This document shows, one piece after another, positions 11,901-23,499 of a DNA stretch of 64,000 nucleotides. Numbering within the stretch: the first letter of the stretch is position 1; the number at the start of each line of letters is the position of its first letter. The stretch is from positions 303,439,048 to 303,503,047 of the forward strand of contig CM022302.1 in assembly GCA_011799875.1 (NCBI GenBank), in the 5' to 3' direction. Both the position numbers and the translations under genes were made by a program. This DNA comes from Thinopyrum elongatum (lineage: Eukaryota; Streptophyta; Magnoliopsida; Poales; Poaceae). The notes under the pieces were generated by a model. The model searched no databases. It was not told where the DNA came from and saw only the letters and a program-made list of their open reading frames with translations.

Positions 11901-13404
11901 GAGTCAGCTGAATCTGCGAATTGTTCCCCAGGGTTCTCTTAATAACCTTGTGGTACAGCCAGACCTTCAAAAGGCTGTTAAGGAAGCGCAAGCCAAAGAT
12001 GCTGAAATTGACTTGATGAAGAAAGAGCTTCACCTTGATAAGTACCGGGATTTCTCAGTTGCTGAAGATGGAACATTATATTTCAGAGACCGCATCGTAG
12101 TACCTCGCTTCGAGCTAATGACTGACAAGGTCATGAAGGAGGCTCATGATACACCGCTGTCTATCCATCCGGGTAGCACCAAGATGTATCGCGATCTCCG
12201 ACAAAGGTACTGGTGGTCCAGAATGAAGCAGGACATTGCTCGATATGTTGCTGAATGTGACGTATGTCGTCACGTGAAAGCAGAACATCAGAAGCCTGCT
12301 CGAATTCTTCAACCACTCCCTATTCCTCTATGGAAATGGGATAAAGTGCAGATGGATTTCATTACTGGTCTTCCCAAGTCTCAGAAAGGTCACGATGCTA
12401 TTCTTGTCATCGTCGACCAACTTTCCAAGGTTGCTCATTTCCTACCTGTTAAGGAGACTATCACTGCTAGCCAGCTAGCAGAGCTGTATATCTCCAGAAT
12501 CGTTTCACTCCACGGTATTCCGAAGGAGATCAGTTCGGACCGTGGTGGTCTTTTCACGTCCAAATTCTGGGAAAGTTTCCAAGAAGCTATGGGAACTCAC
12601 ATTACCTGGAGTTCAGCTTATCATCCCCAATCCCAAGGCCAAGTTGAGCGCGTTAATCAAGTGCTTGAAGACATGCTTCGAGCTTGTGTTATATCCTTCA
12701 GTAAGAAATGGGAGGAATCTCTCCCATATGCTGAGTTCTCTTATAACAACAGCTATCAAGCCAGCTTGAAAATGGCCCCCTTCAAAGTTCTCTATGGACG
12801 TAAATGTCGAACCCCTCTAAATTGGTCAGAAACTGGGGAACGACCTCTCGTGGGACCAGACAATATTCAGCATGCCGAAGAACAAGTCCGAATTATCCGG
12901 GAGAATCTCAAAGCAGCTCAAGACCGCCAGAAGAGCAATTATGATCGCAAGCGATGGGGTGTAATCTATCAACCTGGTGATCAAGCTTATCTCCGTGTCA
13001 CCCCTATGAAGGGCACCCATCGTTTCGGAATCAAGGGCAAGCTAGCTCCTCGCTATATTGGTCCCTTTCGCATTGTGGCCAGATGTGGACAGGTGGCATA
13101 TAAATTGGAGTTGCCACCGCAATTCTCTCATATTCACGATGTCTTCCACGTGTCGCAACTTCGTAAATGCTTCAAGGAATCTCCGCACCGTGCAGTGGAT
13201 CACGAGATGCTTGAGTTGCAAGATGACTTATCTTATAAGGAGCATCTGATCCGCATCCTTGATGAAGCTGAGCGTCGAACTCGTCAGAAGACGACCAAGT
13301 TCCTGAAAGTGCAGTGGTCGAATCATACTGAAGATGAAGCCACTTGGGAACGCGAGGATCATCTTCGGGAAGAATATCCCGACCTCTTTCCTTCTACCTC
13401 CTAA
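8995..13404 (+). pseudogene. gag-pol polyprotein of the Tekay element, one in-frame stop
   Basis: A single frame of 1470 codons (stop included) is interrupted only by TAA at 9589-9591, probably from CAA. Gag occupies 8995 to about 9870. A CCHC knuckle ([14 protein letters not shown]) is at 9871-9912. The aspartic protease has DSGAS near 10114. Reverse transcriptase has YLDD at 11065-11076. RNase H starts with YCDAS near 11506 and ends with ADALSRK near 11827. The integrase has an HHCC domain near 12165-12270 and catalytic Asp 12355, Asp 12538 and Glu 12646, with 35 residues between the last two as expected. A GPF region near 13061 and a C-terminal chromodomain ([15 protein letters not shown]) near 13306 complete it. 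The order PR-RT-RH-IN-chromodomain defines a chromovirus. Apart from the stop, every catalytic residue I checked is intact. Confidence 0.95.
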
Positions 13405-13424
13405 AATTCTCGGGACGAGAATTT
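13404..13424 (+). other. Hairpin between the gag-pol stop and the PPT
   Basis: AAATTCTCG, GGA, CGAGAATTT forms a perfect 9-bp stem that starts on the last base of the stop codon. It may be a termination or RNA-processing signal; the role is not known. Confidence 0.6.
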
Positions 13425-13429
13425 CTTTT

Positions 13430-13443
13430 AGAGGAGGAGAACT
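13430..13443 (+). promoter_or_regulatory. Polypurine tract of the Tekay element
   Basis: AGAGGAGGAGAACT lies directly upstream of the 3' LTR start (TGTAACACCC at 13444), the position expected for plus-strand priming. Confidence 0.85.
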
Positions 13444-16400
13444 TGTAACACCCCTGTGTAACTACCACTATGATCAACTGCTAATATTGCCAAGTCATAT
13501 CATTTGCAGTGCCTAGTCATAGTGGTTAACCAAAACAATTCAAACTCGATTCTGAAAATCAACTCAGATTCAAAAGTGCAAAATAAATTTGCTCAAACAC
13601 CTTTGGAAAAATGTTCACTAATTAGCAAATATTCCAGATGCACTAATAAAAATATAGCCATTGATACTTGGATTGGATAAGTGGTTCAAACCACATGAAA
13701 CAGTACCAAAACAAACATATTAAATTCATTTCAAATTCAAATATAATCCAAATTTGCCCAAACCAATTTTTGGTGGAAGGGAATATTGCATTGTAATATT
13801 GGGGACAACTCTCATACTTTACAAAAATGCAAAAGTGCCCTAACTAATACAAAACAGAAAAGAATTAAAGAAAATAGAAAGCAGAGAAAGGAAAATAAGA
13901 AAAGGCCACTGTGCACTGCCACTAGTGCACAGTGCCTGGAGCCAGCCCATCTGGCCCATTCCTCCTTCTCTCTCCTGTGCGTGTCGCCGCCGCTGTGGCC
14001 GAGCTCGCGCTCGCCGGCCACAGGCCGACACGCCGACACCACCGACACTACAGGGAGGCGAGGAGGATAAGGGCGAGGCCCGTTCGTCCCCCTGGCTCCC
14101 TCTGCCACTTCCCCATCCTCTCCCTCGCTTGCCTCGTCTCTCTCCCTTCCTCAGATCCACCGCGTACGAACGCCACCGCCGCCGTCCCCGCACATCCTCG
14201 CGGCCACCATGCCCATCTCACCGTCTCGCTTTGTCCCCGAGGACCGCCGTCGTCCGCTACCTCAACTGGCGCATAGCGTTGGAGCTCGGAGCCACCGCAT
14301 CGCCCACATCGACGTCGTCTTCTTCCTCTGCCCCGACGCGCTCGCCGTCGTCCCCGTCCACCACTGCTGCTACTAAGCTCCCACGGGACTTACGTGACCG
14401 CGCGGTGAGCCTCCCCCTTCCTTCCCTTCCCTCCTCGCGCTCCGTTTCGGCCGTAGCTAGCTCATCCGCGTACCGAGCTCCGCCGCCCGCCATTGCCGTC
14501 ATAGCGCTCGCCCTGAGCTCCATTGCCCGAACCAGCAGCGCTAGCACGCTTCTGGTGAGCTGCTGCTCCCGCCCGACCCCTAGACGTGCTCGAAAGCGGG
14601 CTGCAGCCGCGATTTGGTTCGTCCCCGAATTTCGGCCGCCACGCGCGAGCTCGCCGGCGACGTTTCCGGCCAAGACAGGTCGTGCCACCGCTCGCGTTGG
14701 ATGCGGCATGTCCTCCTTGTTCGAACGCGGCACGCCACGCTCAATTTGTCTCGCGGTGGACGAAATCCGACGCTGGCCATGCCCCCCGCCGCGTTTTGGG
14801 GCTCGTCGGCGTCCAGCCGCCGGCCGGCCGACGTGGCAAAGCCGGCCCCACCCCTCAGTGACCCTGGCAGTGGGCCCCGCAGGTCCCAGTTGACTGGGTT
14901 GACCCAGTCAACTGCTGACTGGGCAACCCAGTGTCATTGACACGCGGGCCCCACCATAATTAGTTAAGCTAAAACATTTTATAAAATAAAATTAATTAGA
15001 ATAACTTAATCACTCGCTGACACCCGGGGCCCACCCCCTAATTAATCCATTAGTTAGTTTAATTCACTGTTAGAGTACAGAGACAGACATGTGGGTCCCA
15101 CTGGACCCACATGTCAGGTTTGACTGGTCAGCCGACCTGTTGACTTGCTGATGTCAGCATTACCTCATGCTGATGTCATAATTCCCTTTTCTGTTAAAAT
15201 AAATAATTCCAGAAAATCATTTAAACTTCGAAAATTAATAACTATTAAACCGTAGCTCAGATCGAAAAAGTTAAAACATGAAAGTTGCTCAGAACGACGA
15301 GACGAGTGTGATCGTGCCGTCTGTTTCCTTGTCGGAACCTCCTACGTAGGAGAACTCGTAACTCCAAACCCGTATCTGATAGATGAATAGTGACTAATCA
15401 CCGGTAAATAAATCCCACGATAATCCTAAAATAACTACAACGACCTAGATGCATCTTTAGGCAACCCTTCACTGCATCATAGTCGTAGCATACCCTGTAT
15501 TGCATCGTTGCTGTGTATTTATTTGTTTCCTCCCCCTCTTCTCTCTCGGTAGACCCCGACGTCGACGTAGCTCCTGAGGCAGACGCCGCTCCGGAGTACG
15601 ACTACGTCCCCGACGACCCTGCCCTTGCCGTCGAGCAGACAGGCAAGCACCCCCATTTTGAGCATTCTGATATCGCCCACTCTCTTCTCTCTTATGCTTG
15701 CATTAGAAGTTACTGCTACTACTGTTGTCCTATATCTATTGCATAGCCTGTTTACTTGTAACCTGCTGTTGATACTTTCCTGCTATCCTAAACTGTTTAG
15801 TATAGGATGGGTAGAGCCTTATCAGAGACCCACTTGTCCCGACTGCCCCGCTGGACTCTCAGAAGACCCGAGCAACGGGATCGAAGATCAGACCCTGGCA
15901 CCGCACGTCACTTCCCCCTTAATTTACTCGACACTACTGGGTTACTATCGAGTGCCGAGGGTGATACCTCGTCAGCACTTCTGATGATAACCTTGTAGGT
16001 TAGTTAATCGGTCGTGGTAAGCGAGGGTGATTCCTCCTACACCACCCCCGATACCGACGTCGTGATGCAACTGTTCAAGAGTGGACCTCGAGGGTGGTTC
16101 CTCCTTCGTTGACCTTGATGCTATCATCGAGTGGGATTCCATCGAGGGTGATTCCTCAGGGTTCCCCCATGGTGTCAGACACATGGAGACTTGGTTACTA
16201 TGACTGAACACTGAACCATGATACTATGATACTAAAGACGGGTCGGCCCTGAGGGGTACCCGCGCGAGCATGAATGCGAAGTGATGTGGAGTCGGGTTGA
16301 CCTGAGAGGTGCCCGCGAGATAACTACGAGGCGTGGCCGGGCATTCTTAGCCCTTGCCGCAAGTCCTCGAGACGGTGCGACGGGGTCACATCGATCGTGA

Positions 16401-17648
16401 GTCTCTGCTCGTTTCCGCGCGCTCCTAATTCACTAACGGTTTGGATATTTGATCCGAGGGGCCTCTGGCCTGATAGCACTAACCATCACGTGGGCATAGT
16501 ATGGGCGTTCTGCGTCGTATACTTCAGCCGAAGCTTAATAGACGTCAGCGACTGAGCGGCGCGCGCTGGATTGGACTGGTTACGCAACCGCGCTTGTATT
16601 AAGGGGTTGCTAGGTCTGCTTCCGGCCGCCCACACAACACGCAGGAGTTCCCGGGGCGAAGGCCCAAGACCCCTGGGGGCATAGGTTTAGACCGGCGTGC
16701 TGATCTCTTTGTTAAGTATTTGGTCGGGTTGCGGCGTGTTGCTTAGCCGAGGCCGTGCATGCCCCAAAAAAGTGTGTCCGGCCGGAGTTAAGCGAGCGTG
16801 GTGGGTAACTTGGTGCACCCCTGCAGGGAAGAACTTATCTATCGATAGCCTGTCCTACGGTAACGGACACTCGGAGTTGTATCCCGATCGGTACAACTAG
16901 AACTTGAGATGAGAACTGGATAGTACGGCTCTAGGATTGCTTTCTCGTAGGGAGTCGAGGAAGAATCTCTGGCCGAGGTTGATGACATTACTGCTATACT
17001 TTACATTATGTTATTCTGCTCTCTTCTAATGCTGCAAGACTGTTGAAGAAGCTGAAGATGCTAGTCTTCGATAGGACTAGGTTTTCCCCTCTATTCTGGC
17101 ATTTCTGCAGCCCAGTCCACATATACAGCCCTCCTTTGAAAATGTTGCATATGTAGTGTAGATCCTTGCTTGCTGAGTACTTCGGATGAGTACTCATGTT
17201 TGCTTTACTTTCTTTTTCCCCCATATCCAAGTGATGCCACCAGACGTCGGAGCCCCTGAGCCAGACGCCCCCGTCGACGACCACTACTACTACCAGCCCG
17301 GAGAGTACTACTACTACGAGGAGCCGACCGATGACTAGGAGTAGGATTCGTAGGGTCCTAGGCAGGAGGCCTACACCTTTCGATCGTAGAGTTTATTTTG
17401 CCCCGCCTCTGTGAAGGCTTATCTCTCTTTCTGTAATATATCTGTACCCAGATATCTAATGCTTCCGCTGACACTTGTATGCCATCGAGCTATGTATTCG
17501 AGCCCTCGAGGCCCTGGCTTGTAATATAAAGCTTGTATGAATTTATTTATGTTTTAGAGTTGTGTTGTGATATCTTCAAGTGAGTCCTAGGCTTGATCGT
17601 GTGCATTTGCGTGTATGAGTAGTGCACGATTAAGCCGGGGTCGTCACG
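13444..17648 (+). repeat. 3' LTR of the Tekay-type element
   Basis: 4205 bp, paired with 3383-7591. It ends GTCGTCACG where the 5' LTR has GTCGTCACA, so the last base looks mutated A to G. The following ACCAC TSD fixes the border. A 322-codon open frame at 13925-14893 is GC-rich chance ORF: the 5' LTR copy is broken differently. Confidence 0.95.
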
Positions 17649-18480
17649 ACCACCAGCCGCCACCCCCCCTTTACCACCTCTAGCCATCTCCTTACTTGCC
17701 ATAGTTGCACCCTAACATCAATCATAGCCACTTTATACACCCCCACCTTACAACTCAAATCCCACCCCTTCCCAATTTTGCCGCCCACCCCCCACCACCA
17801 ACAACAGCGACATATCATCACTATTTGCTTTCACATGCTTGACTTCCCAACACAACCATATGATAGCTCAATCAATCTTGTTAGTTAGCTCAATAGGTGT
17901 GAGCAGTTTTTTTGTGGACAACGCACGGACAAGGCCGACAAGTTTTGGACTACAATCTACCACCTCACCAATGACGCTCAATTCTGGCATTTATAGCTCG
18001 AGCGTGATTTCGGCATGTCGACACCAGAGTAGTTCAAGGAGGCTTGCCACGCTTAGTTTGGGCCATCACTTTGCGCAAATATCTTGGGCGAGTTCACGCG
18101 TTTGTCGTTCACTTGCTTGGTCGCAGACTACACCAAGAGGTTTCTAGTGCCCATGTGACCGCAACAATGAGCCATTAACACCGTACCAACAACTATTTTT
18201 TTTGTACACAGTAGGGCCGCCCGTTGGTTTTGCATTGATGTCAAGCTTCAACGACCATCTGACCTTCACACTGCCATCTCTTTCGCCAAGGCTTATGACC
18301 AGTGTTATTTCCTCCAATGTCACGACACCACCTTTTAGGCCTACAGGCTCTTGTACCACTGTGACCTTCCTGCGGTTAACACAACTAGTCAACTACAATA
18401 CCTTTCCCGCCAGCACCACTAGCATGTTCTGTTGTCGACCACTCCAAAGCCGACCCCTCCATGGTAGGTCCGGCACCTCA
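17649..18480 (+). pseudogene. Degenerate Ty3/gypsy gag (older element, target of the Tekay insertion)
   Basis: The first 5 bases are the right ACCAC TSD. From about 17835 the frame reads a typical grass gypsy gag: LNRCEQFF, then KFWTTIYHLTNDAQFWH, then an FGPSL block and VADYTKRFL. Several nonsense codons interrupt it (for example after FWHL and inside FKEACHA). Near 18230 a C-terminal gag phrase VKLQRPSDLHTAISFAKAY is readable. This matches the retrotransposon gag family (capsid-like). It continues the sequence interrupted at 3382 and cannot be translated. Confidence 0.7.
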
Positions 18481-19352
18481 CTTTTTCGTGGTCCTTGCCT
18501 TCTTAGCTAAGCACACATACGGTTTCGGATTTGAGTTGGTAGCCAAGTCTCATTCAAACGCATATGGAGCTCATAGAGGAGTGAAGTCACACCTTGGTTT
18601 GGATGGTGAGTGTATGTGCTTGAGTCATAGGTTTACTTGGACTTGTCGGTTAGTTGATGGTGATGTCTGTGGGATGCTCCGTCATCTCCCCCTCCCCCTT
18701 TGGGATGGATTCGTCCTCGGATCAAGGTTGTAATGCCTCGGCAACAACCATCGGTTCCCGGCCATTACGCTGGCCCCATGGACCAACACTAGTTTTCCCA
18801 CGCACTTTGTCCTCACTCGTGCGCACTCGGGGTCAACTTCCAGTCGGTCACCCATCCTCAAGTTGCTCTGGAAAGAAGCAAAGTTCCTCACGTGTCAAGT
18901 TATGACAACTTCCACCACTAGTGATCACTTTGATTGATGCTCAATTCATTCAAGCTTTTGTGTGAAAGAGATCATGTCATTGGTCGACATCATCTTGTGG
19001 TTGAAGGGTCCAGATCTTTGCGACAACAAGAGCGGGGCTTGAATAATTGTGACAAAATACTTGGTCATCTTCTTGGCTGACTTGTTGGTGTCGAGCAACA
19101 TGCTGGAAAGCTTCCAGTTCTCCATCACTCATTGAGTCATACTCTCCTTAATTGATTACCATAGTGCATTGTGTGAGGCACCACAGACCTATATTATGTC
19201 ATTTTGTGAGCTAGTTCGTTTCATTCAATGCCATCTTGAGACTGGCCACTTCCTGGAACCACAATACCAAAGTGAATCTGTATCTTCTCTCATATGTTGG
19301 GTGGGCTTTGTATTGATCGGTTTTCTGCCCCTCCTCAGAAGTCATGCATCAA
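18481..19352. other. Unclassified repeat-like DNA with a 5S-rRNA-like segment
   Basis: No supported gene. On the minus strand, around 18825-18870, it reads GAGGATGGGTGACC followed within a few bases by GGAAGT. This resembles the 3' part of plant 5S rRNA (AGGATGGGTGACC...GGAAGT), as also seen in some LTR and TRIM families. Too little matches for a 5S gene. Confidence 0.4.
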
Positions 19353-20704
19353 TATAGGGCGTGTTTGGTTACCTTCCCGTTGCAGCCTGGCTCAACGGAG
19401 CATGGTTGAGGGAAAACGGGCAAAAAACCGACATCTACACATTGTTTGGTTGTCTGCATCTAGGCCTCTTGCATTAGGGGAGCAATTTTGGCATAGCGTT
19501 TGGTGTCTTGCATTGGCGCGGATCATGCAACTACACGGTGTTTGGTTGTATACACGGGATCTGATTAAGAGCTAACACTTACACTTAACACACACAATTA
19601 CACCGCGCCTCGCAACTGCGGTGGACGGTGACCGCGGCGCCATGTCCGACACGATGAGCACGGAGTCTCCGGCGAGCGTTCCTGCTGGCGCCACGGCGAA
19701 CTAGTTGCTAGCGTCGTCGCTGCAGAGAAAGTACGTGCAGAGGAGCACTGAGGCAGAGGACGGGGGAGGAGAAATGCAGTGCGTGTCGAACCATGGCGCG
19801 GACCCCTCATGTATTATAAGAAGGTTTCACCCTTGCGCGGATCCCTCATTCTCTCATCTTCATCCTCCTAATCCAAGGCTGCATGGTTTCATCGCCATGG
19901 CTCCATGCCATTCCTGCAGCCGGCGGCGTTCGACGCATGCTCCTTCGCCACCTCCCCCATCCCATCTGTAGTTTAGGCTTCACACTTCATGCCGGCACAT
20001 CCCGATGTGCTGGTGGAGATGGAGGCATTGCGGGCGTCTCTACGGCTGGGGTGGGCAGTTCAGATCCGAGACGCCATGTTTTCTTGGAGCAAGGCGACGT
20101 ATGAACTGCAGACGACGTGCGCCCGTGTTCATGCCCATCCTCAATTGGGGTCTCGCTTAGCCAGGTGATTAACGCGCTCTAGATGCGGGTTGAGACCGAG
20201 CTGAAGCTTTTGGCACTGTGGATTGTCGCCGAGGCCAACATGGAGGAGTGCCCCAGGATGGGACCGTTGGAGCCCAAGTGCCCTCATGTGAAATCTCCTG
20301 CTTGGTGCTGAGGGAGGCGAAATCCCTGGATCCGCAACAAGCCGCTCGTTGGGCGTGCATCCATGGCGTGCTGGCGAACGATGCGACTCCGCCCTAGCTA
20401 GTTCCTTTAGCCTCCCAGCTAGGACCTTCTGCTTCTTCGTCGGAGACAGACCCATCCACTGAGCCGAGGCTCTAGGCGGGGGAAACTCGAGCCCGGAGGA
20501 CTAACAAGGCCTGACGCAACAGAGGGAGTCATCGGTGACGCATCATCGACTTCTTGTTTTGGGGTCGAAACACCTTCTTGTTGGTGTGGAAGTCTAGGGT
20601 CATGCACAAGTAGTACTTCTCAATCACGAGGTCTTCGTAGAGACCCTATCGAGTTCCTTCCCGTTAGGATCTTCTTCATAGACAGGCATGTACTTTTCTA
20701 TTAC
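19353..20704. other. Unclassified region, GC-rich in part
   Basis: 19353-19600 starts GGGCGTGTTTGGTT and repeats TGTTTGGTTG three times, in the style of PIF/Harbinger or hAT termini, but no matching right terminus or TSD was found. 19600-20700 is GC-richer with short frames on both strands and no recognisable domain. I see no supportable gene. Confidence 0.35.
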
Positions 20705-20768
20705 CTACATGTTTGCCTCAACACTCGGGGGCGGGGGCAGCCATGAAGATTAGCAAGAGCTTTTAAAT

Positions 20769-21990
20769 GTGAGGTTGACGAAAGTGAAGAGGTCAGTGAA
20801 TTATCTCTATATTTTGAACCGGGACAGGTCTGGTCCGATTTGCTCATTGGCAAGTTTTGAGGACATGGCATGGAAGTGGCATGCACGATATGGACATCTC
20901 AATTTTCAATCATTGCGGCAACTCAGACAGAAAAATATGGTTAATGGAATTACTAGCATCGATCATGTTGAGCAATTGTGTGACGGCTGCCTAGTTGGTA
21001 AGCAACGAAGGGCATCGGTCCCACGTGAAGCAGTGTACAGGGCAAGCAAGGTGCTCGAGTTCATGCATGGTGACTTGTGTGGCCCAATTACACCAGCAAC
21101 CCCAAGTGGACACGAGTATTTCTTGCTCGTTGTTGATGATTTCAGCTGGTACATGTGGATTGTGCTTTTGAAGAGCAAGGACCAAGCGTTGCGAGCCCTT
21201 CAAGTTAATAAAGACCGTAGCAGAGGTCGAAGTAGAAGCCAAGCTGAAAGCGTTCTGTACGGATAGAGGGGGCAAGTTCACATCAAAAGAATTCAGAGCC
21301 TTCTGTGAATAGCACGGGATCAAGCGTTATTTGACCGCAGCATATTCTCCACAGCAGAACGGTGTAGTGGAGTGAAGGAACCAAACCATGGTAGCAATGG
21401 CTCGAAGCATGATGAAGAGCAAGGGCCTACCGAGAATGTTTTGGGGAGAAGCGGTGACGACGGCCGTGTACTTGCTGAACCGAGCGCCGACGAAGAGTGT
21501 CGTTGGCATGACTCCGTACGAGGCATGGTGTGGGGGCAAACGTACGGTGGATCATCTTCGCACCTTTGTGTGTGTCACACACATGAAGACGGTGGCTGAT
21601 CATGTAGGCAAACCTGTTGACTGGGGTACACCGATGATCATGATTGGCTATGAGACGGGCTCGAAGGCGTATCAGCAACAAGGAAAGTCCAAGTAACTTG
21701 AGATGTAATTTTTGAGGAAGAGAAGGCGTGGACTTGGGGCGGATGAAATGAACCGGAGGTAGCGAGATTGGATGAAATTTTTCATGTTGTATATGATCAA
21801 GTTGATGATGCAGGTCACGGCGGTGCTCACGAACACCATATGATGTTGATCAAGGACCTCCGGGCACTCCCTCGGCGCATTGTGGTGTGACGGAAAATGA
21901 TCCAAGCCCGCCAGGGGGACACCGACAACTCCGCCGCGACTTCCACATGTTTGTGTTGGACGACTGGAGCAGCAACGCTGCCACGACAAG
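20769..21990 (+). pseudogene. Ty1/copia gag-pre-integrase and integrase, degenerate
   Basis: WHARYGHLNFQSLRQL and CDGCLVGKQRRA mark the gag-pre-integrase zinc region (about 20875-21020). HGDLCGPITPATPSG and the VVDDFSWYMW block mark the integrase core (about 21065-21170). The frame shifts after 21190. It resumes at 21388 with MARSMMKSKGLPRMFW, the copia integrase C-terminal region, which runs to about 21696 and then decays into a linker up to the insertion at 21997. At least two frameshifts and several stops are present. Confidence 0.85.
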
Positions 21991-22232
21991 AAGTAAGGGC
22001 CAGTTCTTTTCCAGCTTATTGTCAAAATAAGCCAAAAGTGCAAAAGAACTCGTTTTCGATAAGCTGGCTCAACTTATTTCCACCACCCTCTTCTTCACAA
22101 TGAAAAAAAGCTGGGGGGAGAGGAGCTTCCCGCAGCTTCTCACTTAACCCCGAAGGGGTATAGCTATGCAGCCCTGTTCTTTGAAGAAATTACAGCAAAA
22201 CTGCCACTGGCCAGCCCACGTCCCACCTTTCA

Positions 22233-22380
22233 ACAACAACAAAGCCTTTAGTCCCAAACAAGTTGGGGTAGACTAGAGGTGAAACTCATAAGATCTCGCG
22301 ACCAGCTCATGGCTCTGACACATGGATACCAACTCATGGCTCTCGCACATGGATAGCAACCCGCGTCCCACCTTTGCCTG
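22233..22380 (-). mobile_element. RTE-type LINE 3' tail fragment
   Basis: AACAACAACAAAG followed by CCTTTAGTCCCAAACAAG is the reverse complement of the plant RTE LINE 3' end seen complete at 53085-53130 (TTGTTTGGGACTAAAGAC then TTGTTGTTGT). It is heavily 5'-truncated. A 30-bp unit around CTCATGGCTCT...ACATGGATA is duplicated within it. Confidence 0.7.
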
Positions 22381-22549
22381 ACGAAAAAAAACAGCTCGAC
22401 CTCTTTGTTTTTTTCTGTTTGTTAGGGCTCTTTCTGCTCTTTCTCCAGGACAGGTGTCCCTCGGGATGCTTCTAGAGTGTGGGTGCGTGTGTGGTCTCTG
22501 TACTTGTCTCTCAGTTTGATACACGTACTCCTTTTCTCAAAAAAAAAGA

Positions 22550-23030
22550 TCCTAGGGTTCCTCTGCAGGTAGCCGCTGCCGCCGCCGGAAACCCGGCTCA
22601 GCTGCTCCTCGACGCGGCCATCTCAGGCGCCATGGCCGGCGGGTAAGACCTCTCCGCCGCCGCCGCTCCTTCGGCTGACCCCTGGCGCGACCCCTCCCTT
22701 CCCCTGTGTTCCTCTCCTGTTCCCTATCAGCCACCGCCACCGTTCTCGCACCTGCCGCCGCCTTTCTGCCATCTGCCACCGCCGTTCATCCATCAGCCGC
22801 CGTCGCCAGCGGTCATCATCACCTGGCGCCGCTCGAGCTGCCTTCCTCCGGCGCCGCGGACATGGACTGCGGATAGTCGCGGCTGCTTGATTCCTCTTCT
22901 TCGGTGCCGCTGCACTCACTCCGTCGCTGCTCCACCTCACTCCGGCGGCCTACCCCGCCAACCCAAGTAGCAGCAGCAGCTTTCACGGCAGAGCACCCCT
23001 TGAATTCTTTTTTTCTCTTTAGATTGGATG
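22550..23030 (+). other. Gene-like GC-rich block inside the TIR element (possible captured 5' exon)
   Basis: A GC-rich leader leads to GCGCCATGGCCGGCGG followed by GTAAGACC, which looks like a start codon closely followed by a splice donor (22631-22650). About 380 bases further, TTTTTTTCTCTTTAG (near 23022) looks like an acceptor. Together they resemble a transduplicated 5' UTR, first exon and intron, as in Pack-type elements. The parent gene is not recognised. Confidence 0.3.
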
Positions 23031-23499
23031 TACACACCCCTCATGTGGTGCTGCTAGATGCTGATTTGGTGCTGCTAGATGCAAATATGGTGTTAGATGT
23101 TGATTTTGTTATCCTGTATATGCATATGCAATGTAGTTGTACCCCTCTAAACTGGTACTAGATGATGTTGATGCCACTGATAAGCTGGGAAAACAGACAC
23201 TGAAACGATAATTGAGACGACCATATTTGATAATTGTAGACAGTGAGCATTTCGTTTGGGAACATATTTGACAGTAGACAGTGAGCATTTCGTTTATATG
23301 TGAGACAATAATATAGTCCAAGGGCATTGCAGACTTTTCACAGATCATATCATAGATAAGCTGAAAAAACAGGTATTGAAAAGAACTGGCTAGCTTATTA
23401 TCTGGAGCTTATTTCCACATGAGCTTATCTATAGCTTATTTCCACAGAAGCTTATTTCCACAACATAACTCAAAAGAACTGGCCCTAACGCTGCCATGG

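Larger units (their letters stand above)
3383..17648 (+). mobile_element. Nearly complete Tekay/Del-type chromovirus (Ty3/gypsy), 14.3 kb
   Basis: Two LTRs of about 4.2 kb (3383-7591 and 13444-17648) flank a 5.85-kb internal region. That region holds a PBS (7595-7607), a broken extra ORF (7986-8744), a single gag-pol frame (8995-13404) and a polypurine tract (13430-13443). The ACCAC TSD on both sides shows an original insertion that has not recombined. The long LTRs and a C-terminal chromodomain fit the Tekay (Del) lineage. The first ~170 bases of the two LTRs differ at 5 positions, suggesting a fairly recent but not brand-new insertion. One gag nonsense codon and two stops in the extra ORF make this copy non-autonomous. 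Confidence 0.95.
21997..23485. mobile_element. TIR element, PIF/Harbinger-like, carrying internal cargo
   Basis: Ends are GGGCCAGTTCTTTT at the left and AAAAGAACTGGCCC at the right, both flanked by TAA (21994-21996, 23486-23488), as PIF/Harbinger elements produce. Subterminal words (AGCTTATT, CTTATTTCCAC) recur near both ends. There is no transposase. Inside are an RTE LINE tail (22233-22380) and a GC-rich gene-like block (22550-23030). About 20 bases flanking each side are also similar (AACGCTGCCA...CAAGA), which a simple 3-bp TSD does not explain. The superfamily is tentative; hAT is the alternative. Confidence 0.65.

Noticed and set aside
13925..14893. 322-codon ORF in the Tekay 3' LTR
   Set aside because: Inside an LTR. 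The equivalent in the 5' LTR is broken by frame changes, and the composition is Ser/Pro/Arg-rich with no domain.
18825..18870. 5S rRNA gene
   Set aside because: Only about 20 bases resemble 5S; the internal control region and the rest of the gene are absent.
22552..22940. Arg-rich minus-strand ORFs at 22.6-22.9 kb
   Set aside because: Low-complexity by-product of a GC-rich block; no domain. The + strand splice-like signals are the more interesting reading.
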